A DNA stretch of 64,000 nt from Massospora cicadina (taxonomy: Eukaryota > Entomophthoromycota > Entomophthoromycetes > Entomophthorales > Entomophthoraceae): contig JAKSZP010018528.1 of NCBI GenBank assembly GCA_022478985.1, positions 108,062 through 172,061 on the forward strand, given 5' to 3'. The notes under the pieces are model-generated. The model had not been told where the DNA came from, made no database searches, and saw only the letters and a program-made list of their open reading frames with translations. Shown here piece after piece: positions 35,301 through 45,989 of the stretch; within the stretch, counting starts at the first letter, position 1; every line of letters begins with the position of its first letter. Both the position numbers and the translations under genes were made by a program.

Positions 35301-36063
35301 CCTTACTTTAAGCGCCTCCTCCATACCATCCGCCGCATGGGATGGACTGTCGCTACCACTGGTACATTGCAGGGGAAGGGACGACCCAGACCCCACTTTG
35401 CGTTACAAAAGCCAGGAGACCACCCCACAGAGATATACTCACATTGACCCCATTCATTGCCAGAGTCAACTACCTAGATGCTTTGGATAGCCCTATGACC
35501 TATCCACACAAAAGGCAATATGGAGGATGACACACCATCCAATCCTTCAGCTGAGGGTAAGGGCCAACACCTGGCGCTGCCTAAGAAGAACCTACAGAAC
35601 GGCGGACCACTCCCACTCACTCCATGCAACATGCACAGAATGTGGAGGAGAGGGCTCCCTACACCACCGCCTAGAAACCTGCCCAACATCCAAAGCCATA
35701 TGGCGAGAAGTCGCACGCCTGTTCAAGATCCAAGATGGCCAGGATTTCTCTATCTCGAAGAGCCTCCTCATGATCTGACTTTTATCCCCAAACCCATCCA
35801 CCATGCGCACCCTAATGACATCCATTGCAATGTGGAAGATCCACACTATTGCCTTGAATGCATTCAAGGTCACGGTCCCTACCATCCATGAGGTTGTCAA
35901 TAGGTTCCATGTCCATTTTCTGGAGCATTTCCAAGCCTGGATTTATGGTCATATGAGACCAAAACAGCAGAGACTCATACATTCATGGTTCCCGCTCTGG
36001 TTCCTTCACATGGACCCCTTCCTCCACACCTGCTCTATATTGGAGGCAACCCCCCTAGAATAG
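32400..36063 (+). pseudogene. LINE ORF2: endonuclease, reverse transcriptase, zinc motif
   Basis: Endonuclease blocks: DILAIQKTH at about 32608, where the catalytic Glu of the QETH motif is Lys (codon 32623-32625); LGNFNCWDDPTMD near 32910; SDHCLVLV near 33175. RT blocks: CPGPDGIPYKFYKT (33893), CPIALSYTDTK (34072), QFGFTPGRSIW (34170), FLDWEKAYDRV (34258), GLKQGN (34432) and the catalytic FADD, intact at 34558-34569. A C-terminal C-X2-C-X7-H-X4-C motif (CTEC to ETC) is at 35632-35682. Frames shift several times. The minus-strand frame 35117-34434 (227 codons) is a shadow of the RT. Confidence 0.85.
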
Positions 36064-36225
36064 AGCACCACTCCCCCCACACCTAGCGGTCCCAGCCAGC
36101 AACAGGGGTAACCTGTGTACCCCGGGGTGCCCAATTATATCTAATTATTATTTGTCTTCCCCCCCACCATTTCCACACACATATCAGTAATGCCCATCCC
36201 TTGGTCAGCTTACCTTGGTTAGATA

Positions 36226-36474
36226 AAAAACCTCTTGTACCCCATTATTTTGGGGCTAGTGGTGGCGAAATTTTTCATTAAAACTAACCTGAAAGACAAT
36301 ACCTTGTTTTTTATGGTTAAAAATTAGTTGTCCCTTTGTATGAAGCGAACTCTCAGGGTGATCTGCCCCATTGGCCCAATATCCAACACTCTCAGTCTTT
36401 CTCTGTTGCTGAAGCCCTATCTGGAGGTACCCTTACCTTCCTGTATGGAGGTGCTGGATTCTTTGTTTGATGCA
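36226..36474 (+). pseudogene. A pol fragment between LINE and D
   Basis: It starts with the right copy of the 19-bp duplication (36226-36244), then continues A's worn protease-to-RT region (IILGLVVAKFF). It ends with ATGCA (36470-36474), the target duplication of D. Removing the LINE and D joins it to 30941 on the left and 43364 on the right. Confidence 0.65.
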
Positions 36475-36985
36475 CGTTGGGATTTGACCTGCTCCCAATC
36501 AATCTAATTTGAATTTCCCTACTTTCCGATACCTCTCCAAATTTTCCTCTAATGGAGCCTTATTTTCTGACCCCTAATCGATTTGTTAAAAGGAAGCCTG
36601 TCATTGACTCCTCACCTGATCAACATCAGGATGCCAAAGATCTTGTCAGTGGAGGACATCGCTATCCTGAAATGATTAGAGGAAAAACTCACCTATAAAT
36701 ATCCGCGGCTTTTCTAAAATAAAGGTACGCTTTTTCTCCAATTCATCTTTGTTTTGTTTATATATTTCTAGAGCCTCTGTACAGCAAACTCCTCTTCGGC
36801 CATCAACTTACCCAGTTTAATACAACAGGTCCCTCGTCACCTATTCTACAGCTTAAATTAAGTTACCAGACCCTACAATTAGGATTCCTGGCTCTCCCCA
36901 CTGTCTGCTCGCTGCAGGACCTTTTAACCTATTCATTTTAGTACACTTCAGAGGAACTATTGCCCTCAGCTACCCGATCCTGACA
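36475..36985 (+). repeat. 5' LTR of D
   Basis: It matches the 3' LTR from TTGGGATTTGACC onward and ends CTGACA. The first base pair is CG here and TG in the other copy. CCTATAAATATCCGC near 36695 is a good TATA-box candidate and is kept in both LTRs; AATAAAG follows about 25 bases later. Confidence 0.92.
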
Positions 36986-36990
36986 AAATA

Positions 36991-37009
36991 ATTAGTGCTT
37001 TCTGCCAGG
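36991..37009 (+). other. Primer-binding site of D
   Basis: TTAGTGCTTTCTGCCAGG lies six bases after the LTR. W's site (TGGTGCTTTCTGGCAGG at 48863) is related and suggests that the first bases were TGGTGCTTTCTG. The implied primer tRNA has an AGAAAGC acceptor strand, different from that of B, C, E and Y. Confidence 0.6.
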
Positions 37010-37047
37010 TACTCTCCCAAGCTACCTGAGGAATAAATATATTCACA

Positions 37048-39150
37048 ATGGATGATTCTCGCCAAGATTCTACTTGGCCACTTACCAAAATATCTAGAGT
37101 CACTCAATGGGTAACTTCCAATGAAAATCGCGACCATGAGAACAACAAACCCAATTTTATGCAATTCCATGCTATGCTCGATATTTCTATTCCAGCCCTA
37201 GAGCCTCAAAACTATCATTTTCAACATACAGGTGTTGCTGATACTATCAATCAATTACTTTAGGTGGCCTTTTATACCCAGAGATCTTTCCCATTATAAC
37301 CAAGCTTCTGCCGTTCCTGATAATATGTGAGTGCTATATGAATCTGCCACCTTACCCAACTCTGAGTTAGGAGTATCTCTCATGGAGCAATATTTAAAAC
37401 TTTTTGTGCACCCCGCCCTTCACTATTTAGTCCAAATGATGGGGATCCACCATCAAAAAATTTTGTGACAGTTTACCTTGTCCCAAGAGTTACACTCCTC
37501 GCTCTTAGATTTCTACAGCTCAGCTTTTTCATTTGTAAGAGATAACCGTGAGGCTATTCTTGAAAATCGCGCCCAACTTATCTCTATTCAAAACCAACTC
37601 TCAACTGGACGTGGGATTGGCTAGCCTGCTTTGCGAGGAAGTAGCTACCTGATTTACTGAGACCACCACAATTATTGAGAGTCAGTTGCAACAAGCTATT
37701 GTCAACCTCGCCAGCCAACTTAATGCTTTTACTGAACAAATTATTGAACAAATAAGCCAGATTGATTCAAATATCCAACCAGCGTTTATTGTCTCAAGCG
37801 TGCCTGAGATTCCAGGGCCCCCTGGCCCTGTGGGTCCCCCAGGCCCCCTGGAGAGCAAGGATCAGCTGGTCCCACAGGAGTGATGGGGCCCCCTGGTCAG
37901 GATGGAAGTGAAGGGCCACCTGGGCCAACTACCCCCTGGATATGGGCATCCTGGTCCTTGTGGGCCTCCTGGTCCTCTGGGTTTGACTGTGCACTTACCT
38001 TCCCCTCCATAGGATCCCTCTTCAAATAGCTGCCTTCTTACTCTCAAACGAAACCTTGAAAATATTTCTTGAAGCTGTTGGCTAACTCGCTCTGGAGAAC
38101 CTATTGATCCAAACTTTACTGTTGAAGCAATTAAGGAAGGGTTGTATAACTCTTACCATCTTTACGATTCTCTCACTGATGATTTAACTCACCAAAAAGA
38201 AAAAAATTGTTAGGTTGGAGCAAGACAATTATGAGCTCTGAACCCTTGTCCAAAATCTACGTGACAAAATGGAATCAATACACAACGAACTTCAACAAAA
38301 AGCATCCACTGAGTCTCTAATTGCCCAAATTGGGGCTCTTCAAGACGATCTGAACCATTTTAGACAACAAGCTGATCTGAATCAAAATCTTGTGCCTCCA
38401 TTCAAATCTGAGCTATCTGAAGTCAATCAAATTAGCCCAGTAGGCATTAATGTTATTTCAGCTCCCGCGGGAACTACATTTAAACCTTCTTTTAAAGACA
38501 AGTTCACCCTTGGAAAAGGAAATATTGCTTTATTTTCTATAAATTTATGAAAACATGATGGAGGAAGCTCCTGATCAACAAAAGGTTAAATACTTACCCT
38601 CTTGCCTAAGTAGATCTGCCCAAGAAATTATGGTACCCCACCTCATGAGATGCAGCACTTGGGCTGAGGTGAAGGTTGCGCTTTATTAAAGAATTTGGTA
38701 GTGATCTCACCTTGGCAAATTAGAAGCAGGCCTTCATGAGTATTAAGTTAAGACGTGGCAAATCTCCCGCTGAGTTTGCTTCTCAATTCTATGCTGAGGA
38801 TCAAACATTGGTAACTAGTAACCGCATCAATCTTGATGATGCTGTTGTTGCCATCCTGTCTGCTTTAGAGTTCTACCCGCAGCTCCATCTTCACATGACT
38901 TCAGTTAAACGAAATTTTACTTCTATTTTAAATATTAAGGAGGCCCTTCTTGAAATCTCCACTTCTGTAGTTACTGCCACTCCTGCTTCCGCTTCTGCCT
39001 CACATCCTCAAATTCATGTGGTGAACAACAATGAGTCTGGAAAAACCTGAGCTCAACCCAACTTCACCTATTGTGGCCGTCGTAACCACACCATTAAGCA
39101 TTGTTGGACAAAAACGGCTGAAGAGAAAGAGAAAAGAGGGGTCAGCATAG
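37048..39150 (+). pseudogene. D gag: collagen-like repeat, coiled coil, capsid, zinc knuckle
   Basis: Start ATG 37048 (MDDSRQDSTW). After worn sequence, 37686-37883 gives a helical stretch, then Gly-X-Y triplets (PGPPGPVGPPGP). With shifts near 37845 and 37930 these triplets continue to about 37990. A charged helical part (38269-38400, HNELQQKASTESLIAQIGAL) suggests a coiled coil. A capsid-like part is at 38736-39020 (KLRRGKSPAEFASQFYAE). The knuckle at 39063-39104 reads FTYCGRRNHTIKHC, so the first Cys is Phe. Collagen-like repeats are not a usual part of Ty3 gag. Frameshifts and stops prevent translation of the whole. Confidence 0.78.
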
Positions 39151-39356
39151 GGCGAGAGACTCCCTATGCTGACAACTTTACTGCGCCTCAAGAACAATAA
39201 GTTCATACTGTTTCCACTGACCTTGTTGGCCCTAGTGCTCCTGAAGAGGAAACCCCTATTAGGCCTTCTGGTGATATTAAACCTAACGATATTTCTTATT
39301 ATCCTCTTTCAAAGTTGGCCCCTGCAGCTATATATTCTATTTCAACTCAGTAGGGA

Positions 39357-39740
39357 GTGATGGTAACCTGTATTGAAGCGGTGGCTTATAAGGTGAAGGT
39401 TCTTGCTATTGTTGACTCTGGCTCTCCGATTAACATCATTTCTTCTCAACTAATCAGAAAAATTAAGATTCAGCCTGATCTTAACCATTCGTCAGAATAT
39501 AGGACTGCTGGTACTGCATATGCTCGAGCTATAGGTGCTTACTCCCACTTACCCCTAAAGTTAGGCGGCCTACAGCTCTCTATCCCTGCTGTTGCATTGA
39601 ATAATAATAGCTACGACCTCCTATTGGGCACTGGGTTTCTTATGTAACACGCCGCCATTATTAATTTTAAGGATAATTTCATTTCTATATTAGGATACCG
39701 TGTCCCTTTACTTTTAACTTCTGCTCTCAAGGAAAAAGGA
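39357..39740 (+). pseudogene. D protease
   Basis: An open frame of 96 codons (39357-39647) contains the active site AIVDSGSPINII (Asp codon 39414-39416), then GAYSHLPLKLGG and NNSYDLLLGTGFLM, the conserved second half of this protease family. It stops at TAA 39645-39647, then the reading resumes in another frame at 39749. Retropepsin dimers process gag-pol. Confidence 0.82.
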
Positions 39741-39748
39741 AGCAGAAG

Positions 39749-40546
39749 TTGAGTATGTGCCTGCTCGAGTTTCCTAATTCTATTGAGCGTTTAGAATATC
39801 ATGTTTTGGGGTCCAAAGTTAAGTTGCCCCCTCCCATGGTCGAGGCTGAGGAGTGGATGCCTTTACATCCTCCCCAAGTCCTTACCATACCTCCGCAGGC
39901 CCAAATCCTGGTAGACACTGGGATTCAGTTGGTTCCCCCTCCTAATCATTTGCTCAAGATATCTAGTTTACCTAACCCTTTTGTATTCAAAGCTCTCCCC
40001 TGTCCAAGGGTTTTAGATCCCGCTTATCAAGGCACTGTCACTGTTCTTTTAGCTAACCTCTCCTGGTCTCCTAAAGTCATTGAGCTGAACCAACCTATCA
40101 CTTACGTCCGCTTCTTACCTTATGACCAGGTGATGGGGGTTCATGGCGTTGGGACCCTTCAGGACTTTGGGTTAGAGGAGCCTCCTGTTGTTGCTGCAGT
40201 GCCTGTACAAATTAGTTCTGATTTGTCAGATGAACAAAAAGTGGCTGCCGAAGCTTTGATTGATGAGTATTCAGATATTTTCTCCTTGGGCCCTCACGAT
40301 TATGGCCATATGCAAGGCGTTCAGCACCAGGTCATTACTGGAGATGCTGCTCCTTTTCGCTTTCAACCTTCTCGCAAATCAAAAACTGAAGAAGCCTGGG
40401 TTACTCTCGAATTGAAGCAATTGCTCGATGCTGGCCTCTTTCAACTGTCACGTAGTCCCTGGTCCTCCCCTCTCCTGTTGATTAAGAAGAAGGATGGGAG
40501 CCATCAAGTTGTTATGGACTATCGAAGATTGAACTCCATTACATGA
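39749..40546 (+). pseudogene. D dUTPase-like domain and start of reverse transcriptase
   Basis: One open frame of 265 residues. Residues 44-124 (39878-40120) have the order of a dUTPase core: LTIPPQAQILVDTGIQLVPP, then RVLDPAYQGTVTVLLANL and a final strand ITYVRFLP. DPAYQG at 40016-40033 keeps the Asp-x-x-Tyr-x-Gly of dUTPase motif 3; the AGYDL-type motif 1 and the glycine-rich motif 5 are missing. Residues 155-195 (DEYSDIFSLGPHDYG) are the usual lead-in to RT, and RT starts at SRSPWSSPLLLIKKKDG. A TGA after LNSIT closes the frame, where other copies have a Lys or Trp codon. Confidence 0.78.
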
Positions 40547-41640
40547 AAGGACAGCTACTCTTTACCCTGCATTGACGACTCCTTACGCTCCTTTTCTGGC
40601 TCCCAATACTTTTCTGCGATGGACCTGGCCAGTGGCTACTGGCAGATTGATCTTTCTGCTGAGGATTGTGCCAAGTGTGCCCTTGTTTCCCATGAAGGGT
40701 TGTTTGAGCCCACCTGTATGCCGCAGGGTTATGCAATGCCCCTGCTACCTTCCAACGGGCTATGGACCAGTTGTTTGGGGACCTTAAACTCAATTGTGTG
40801 TTAGTATACCTTGATGATGTCTCTGTCTTCTCCCAAATATTTACTGCACAACTCAATCTTCTTTGTCAGGTATTTCAGCGACTAAAGGAGGCCTCCTTAA
40901 AACTAAAGCCCTCTAAATGAAAATTCTTTGAACAAGAAATGGAATCTTTAGGACACAAGGTGACGCGGCAAGGTATCCTCCCCATCCCAGATAAGGTCTT
41001 TGCCATTGAACGCATGCCCGCTCTAAAGAATTTGTGAGACATCCAAGTCTTTCTGGGAATAGTGGGTTACTACCGCCAGTTTATCTCTCACTTCGCTGAC
41101 CTTGCTGAACCCTTAGTTGAACTCCTACACAAAAATGTGCCCTTCTTTTGGGGCCCTGAACAATAACAGTCCTTCAATTCCTTAAAACTGCCTTGTCATC
41201 AGCCCCTGTCTTAATACATCCTAACTTTGAGCAATATTTTGTTCTCTTCACTGATGCCAGTGGCACCGCTGTAGGCGCCATCCTTTCCCAGTTAGACCAA
41301 GACCAAGTTGACCACCCAGTTGCCTGTTTTAGCAAGACATTAACCAAGGCTGAGCGTAATTACTCAGTAAATGAACGCAAGTGCCTGGAAGTTTTACTGG
41401 CTATTAGACACTTCCGCCCCTATTTGTATGATAAACATTTTTCAATTGTTACCAATCATTCCTCCCTCCGTTGGCTTTTTCAAATGAAAGATCCTGATGG
41501 GAGGTTAGCTCGCTGGGCCCTCAGACTCCAAAATTACGATTTTTCTATAGTTCACAGAGCCGGTGCTATTAATCAAAATGTTGATGGGCTATCTCGCCTC
41601 CCTATTTTACATGTAACTATTCCTGAAGAGGATCGACTCT
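40547..41640 (+). pseudogene. D reverse transcriptase (core) and RNase H
   Basis: The RT palm continues across stops and a shift: FSAMDLASGYWQIDL, CMPQG, and the intact catalytic YLDD at 40807-40818. The thumb includes DIQVFLGIVGYYRQFI. RNase H is open from 41193 (FVLFTDASGTAVGAILSQ, YSVNERKCLEVLLAIRHFRP, RLARWALRLQNYDF, NQNVDGLSRLP). Stops at 40544, 40918 and 41036 are each one transition from a sense codon. Confidence 0.85.
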
Positions 41641-42822
41641 TTGAGCTTCTCCCTAACCCTAGATTGTGGTCACAGGAATCTCCAGACATTCAAGACAGAC
41701 TAAAGAAGATGGCTGCTAACACTAAAGTCTTTGATGGTGTCTTGGTAAAACAGGTTGGCTCCACTTTTTGCCCTATCTCCGCCCTTCTCTTTGGACTAAA
41801 ACTATCATGGAAGCCCATAAGACCCTTGGGAATGGGGCTGTAAAGAAAACCCTAGAGTGGCTAAAAACCAAATGCTATTGTGAGAATATGGCTGAGTCCA
41901 TTTATAATGTTTTGGAAAGTTGCTTCACCTGCCGTTCCCAGGACAAGTCTAACCCTCATTTTAAATTTGAGATTTTAGCCCCTGGGACCCTTTTGAAACT
42001 GTTAGCATCGATGAGTAGGTCCACTACCTGTGGGTGTCTATGGCCATCGCTATATTATCCTTGCCATTGACCACCTAAACAAGTGGGTTGAGGCCACTTC
42101 AGTCCCTCGTGCTACTGCTAGAGCTACTGCCCTCTCCTGTACCAACACGTATTTTCCCATCATGGTTTCCCGCGGGTACTTTTATCAGACAATGGCACAA
42201 ATTTTATCTCCTCTATAGTCCAGGAAACAACTTCTTTGCTAGGTATAAAGCACCTCTTCACTACACCATATCACCCCGCCACCTTTGGCGCGGTAGAGCG
42301 TGCTAATGGTACTTTAATTTCCATTCTACAAAAATTAGCTGCTTCAGACCCTGTTCATTGGAATGATTTTCTCCCTAATGCCTTATTGCCTACTGAGTTA
42401 GCTATCACAGGATGATTAAGATGTCCCCTTTTCAAGCCCTATATGGGCGCGAGCCTCTTTTTGCCTTCCAGTCTTCAACCTATCCATGCATCAGTTAATC
42501 TAAGTAATGTAGAGCTTACCCTGCGACGGCTAACTGATGAGATCATATGTCTCCAAGCTATGGCCAATGGATCTATCAAAACTACCAAGCTTAGAGAAGG
42601 AGTTCGAGCCAATGAGCACCGTCCTGCGCTCCCTGAATACTCTTTAGGAGATCTAGTCTTGTTCTATCACCATCGCCTGGGGGCAGGACCCATAAGATTG
42701 CCACCACTTGGTCTGGTCCCTATTGGGTGATACACTGTAGGGGCCCCAAATACTCTATCGCTGCTACTGGTACTGGCACGGTAGTTAATCGCGTTCACAG
42801 CCGTTTTCTGCGCAAGTAGTAT
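41641..42822 (+). pseudogene. D integrase
   Basis: The HHCC part reads MEAHKTLGNGAVKKTL (41807), with Asn in place of the second His, then CFTCRSQ. The core is broken by frameshifts but shows YIILAIDHLNKWVEA and, later, GAVERANGT across a shift. The frame at 42443-42730 covers the end (ALPEYSLGDLVLFYHH) and a worn GPY-like module. It runs to VHSRFLRK, 25 bases before the hairpin that holds the polypurine tract. No chromodomain. Confidence 0.8.
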
Positions 42823-42850
42823 CCCCCTCAGCAAGATCTTGAGGGGGTGT
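42823..42850 (+). promoter_or_regulatory. Polypurine tract of D in the arm of a hairpin
   Basis: CCCCCTCA at 42823-42830 is the exact reverse complement of TGAGGGGG at 42840-42847, which is the polypurine tract just before the LTR (42851). The loop contains the palindrome AAGATCTT. F (1229-1251) keeps a weaker version. Confidence 0.8.
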
Positions 42851-43358
42851 TGTTGGGATTTGACCTGCTCCCAATCAATATAACTCAAATTTCCCTACTT
42901 CTGATACCTCTCCGAATTTTCCTCTAATGGAGCCTTATTTTCCGCCCCCTAATTGATTTGTTAAAAGGAAGCCTAACATTGACTCCCCACCTGATCAACA
43001 TCAGGATGCCAAATATCTTGCCAGTGGAGGACATTGCTATCCTTAAAGGATTAGTAGGAAAACCTTGCCTATAAATATCCGCGCCTTTTCTTAAATAAAG
43101 TTACGTTTTTTTCTCCAATGTGTCTTTAGTTTTATTTATTTCTAGAGCCTCTGTACAGCAAGCTCCTCTTCAGCCATCAACTTCCCCGGTTTAATACAAT
43201 AGGTCCCTCGTCGCCTATTCTCCAGCTTATATCAAGTTACCAGACCCTACAATTAAGATTTTTGGCTCTCCCGCTGTCTGCTTGCTGCGGGACCTTTTAA
43301 CCCATCCATTTTGGCATGCTTTGAAGTAACTATTGCCCTTAGTTACCCAATACTGACA
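42851..43358 (+). repeat. 3' LTR of D
   Basis: It starts TGTTGGGATTTGACC and ends CTGACA, followed by ATGCA. It matches 36475-36985 closely. Confidence 0.93.
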
Positions 43359-43363
43359 ATGCA

Positions 43364-44950
43364 GCTTCAGCCAATGTACTACCAGCTCATTCAGAGTTTG
43401 ATTTCAAGTTTAAGCTCACCATTGATCTTATGAGTATATCTTTTTTCATTTACCCTTTTAATGTATGGGAGAATGCAGCCTTAGATGTGTGAGTGACGGA
43501 GCAGTTAACTAAAGGCGCAATATTTCACCATACCTCACTGGTATTCTCTCCACTTCTCTTTTGTAAAAGTCAGATGGTACCTTACGCCCATGTTAGACTA
43601 TAGGAATCTCAACAACGTCACCATACCAGACTTGCATCCATCCCTTTGGAAACCCAGATTGCTTGCTATGTAAAGAAGGCGAAAGTCTTATCCAAACCGG
43701 ATTGCCTGAATATGTTCAATTAGATCCAGATTAATATGAGCATGAGTGGCTAACCACGTTCTGCACCCAAAAAGGAATTTTCCAGTTTTGGGTTATGCCC
43801 TTTGGGCTGAAAACGCGCTGGCTATCTTTCAATGACATATAGAATTAGCCTTGAGGCCAAGCTGGGTGGGTTTATGGTGGCATACATGGATGATATTCTG
43901 GTGTTTTCCCTCAGTCTATAGTCCCACGCTATACACCTGCGGCAAGTGGTGGAGAGTTTAAGTACAGTCAACCTTGCGCTGAAGATCAGTAAATGTGAGT
44001 TCTCTAAGTCCCAGGCCACCACACTGGGTAAGGTCATGTTTGACCAAGGCCACATGATAATATCAGACAAAAAGAAGGCAAACTGTGGATGGCCCATCCC
44101 AACTTTGGTCTAATAATTGAGCAGTTTTTGGGGACGTTCACGTTACTTAAAAAATCCACGCCAAATCTTTCTGATGTGGCAGTGCCCTTGTATAAGTTGA
44201 TTGGGGCAAAAGTGCTCCAGTAATCCCCAATTTTGCAGGATTCCTTTAAGTGGTAAAGTCAACCTGTTGTCCACGTCCGTTCTTCATCATGTAGATCCCA
44301 AAAAAGTGTTTATTGTGGCTTCTTATGCCTCCAACTTCACCATAGCGGCGGCCCTATTACAAGTAGGTGAATTGGAATAAAGCATCCGGTGGGATATTTT
44401 TCCAGGAAGATGTCTCAGCCTGAGTTAAACTATGCTGTTTACAACAAAGAGTTATTAGAAGTAGTTGAAGCCTAACTTATTGTCGTCATCAATTGCATGT
44501 CTCATCCTAACCATTCCATGTACCTACAGATCACCGTACCTTGTTGTACTACTACACACCTCATGTCTTAACCCCATGTCAAGCCAGCTAGCATGGACTT
44601 TGGCCCAATTTTTGTTTTCTTATGAGTGTACAAAGGGCTAGGAGAATGGTTTGGCAGATGCTTTGAGCCAAAACCCTTCATTGGTTTCTGATCCAGAAAA
44701 GATGGAGGTACACAACACCCACTTGATGATTTTATCAGGTAAGATTATGTCCCAACATCCCTCCCTCATGACCCATAGGTCAGCGCTTGCTCCTCTGGAA
44801 AATGCGGAGGAATATAGTATGTTCAGAGAGTTGGTCCTTTCACAGCCCTTGTCAGCACAATATACTATGGTCCTCACCAAGAGCAAGTTAAATCAGGAAG
44901 ATATTACTAGAGAGTACCATGTGAGAGATGAGATGGTATGAGCATAGGGC
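43364..44950 (+). pseudogene. A reverse transcriptase and RNase H (chromovirus type)
   Basis: RT blocks appear across stops: KSDGTLRPC (43565), CTQKGIFQFWVMPFGLK (43765-43815), and the intact catalytic YMDD at 43883-43894, followed by ILVFS, as is typical of chromoviruses. The thumb has LALKISKCEF and LGKVMF. RNase H is worn (SQPELNYAVYNKELLEVVEA near 44410-44470) and ends at ENGLADALSQNPS (44640-44680), as in chromovirus pol. The frame 44651-44941 covers the RNase H to integrase linker. Confidence 0.82.
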
Positions 44951-45935
44951 GCTTATGGGTTCATACTGGACCACTTCACCTGGAAATCATCTGGTACCAT
45001 CATGATGAGATCACCACTAAACACCCTTGAAGGCGATAAATCTATAACTAATTAATCACACTTAAATTTGAAGGGGTTAGCTGCTCAGATTGCCAGGTAT
45101 TGTAAGGAGTGCCTGGTCCATAATCAAATGAAGCCAAATCGCCAGCCCCTCACAGGGTTTCTTTTTCCAGTTCAAAGGGAAGAAGGGCCTTTAACTTCCC
45201 TATTGATGAATTTTATTGTGGAGTTTTCTGCATCTGATGGTTACAAAGCCATCATGGTAGTGGTGGACCGGTTTACAAAGTTCTTCCACTTTATTCCCTG
45301 TAGAACTATGGTAATCTCGGTGGAAATGGCTAGGCTCTTTGTATCTCATGTGTTCGCCCTTCATGGTTCTCAGGAGATAATTAGAGATCTGGGGCCTCAT
45401 TTTACTTCCGTTTTTGGGAAGAGTCGTGTAAGACTCTTTAAATTCACAACTGTCGTTCAACTGCCTATCATCCATAATCAGATGGGAAGACGGGGTTAGT
45501 GAAGAAGTTCTTGGAACAGTTCCTGCAGTGTTGCACTGCCACGGATCATTCAGATTTAGCAACTCATCTTCCCATAGCCCATTTTAGGTATAACAAAATT
45601 CAACATGCGGCCATCAGTTGTTCACCATTTTTCGCCAACCATGAGTTTAACACTGCCTTCAACATGGAGCCCAGCTGTAAGTCAAAGTCAAAGCAGTGGT
45701 GGATTTTGATAAGACAATCAAGAAAGTCCACCTGGGGTTTCCGAGAATTTGGAGGTGACAATGCAAGTTTATAAGGAGAACGCCGATGGAAAGAGATGGG
45801 TGGGTCCTGCTTACAAGGAAGGGATCTCATGATGCTTGAAGCTCAAAACATCCCTATCAAGCAGCCATGCAAAAAGCTGGGACCTAAAATGATGGGCCCT
45901 ACCGCGTTCTCAGAAAGATGGGCCACGCCTCATAT
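44951..45935 (+). pseudogene. A integrase
   Basis: The 143-codon open frame (45068-45499) holds CKECLVHNQMKPNRQP and the core. The first catalytic block is MNFIVEFSASDGYKAIMVVV, with Asn where chromoviruses have the Asp of DFI. The second is RDLGPHFTSVF, where the Asp survives. The third, with the Glu, is lost in a shift near 45480-45510. A GPF-like module (KKLGPKMMGPTAF) is at about 45875-45910. The Asp-to-Asn change fits G-to-A decay. Confidence 0.82.
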
Positions 45936-45989
45936 CCCAGTTGGATTTTCCCCCTAGTTTTGGATCTTTTCTGTCTTTCATGAAAAGTA

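Larger units (their letters stand above)
30961..36225 (+). mobile_element. Full-length LINE (non-LTR retrotransposon) inserted in A
   Basis: It is about 5.3 kb between 19-bp duplications, with two cistrons (ORF1 at 31070-32085, ORF2 at 32400-36063), a short leader and a 3' end leading to GATAAAAAA. ORF2 has an apurinic-type endonuclease, an RT with FADD and a C-terminal zinc motif, as in L1/Tad-like LINEs. The plus strand is visibly richer in C and in GC than the flanking LTR elements. Both frames are broken. Confidence 0.88.
36475..43358 (+). mobile_element. Element D: Ty3/Gypsy retrotransposon nested in A
   Basis: LTRs at 36475-36985 (511 bp) and 42851-43358 (508 bp); target duplication ATGCA at 36470-36474 and 43359-43363. 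Order: primer site, gag with collagen-like and coiled-coil parts and a knuckle, protease, dUTPase-like domain, RT, RNase H, integrase. Total 6.9 kb. The 266-codon open frame at 39749-40546 is the longest in the window. F and I are relatives by sequence at their 3' ends. Confidence 0.94.

Noticed and set aside
45200..45562. 120-codon frame on the minus strand
   Set aside because: Antisense to the integrase of A.
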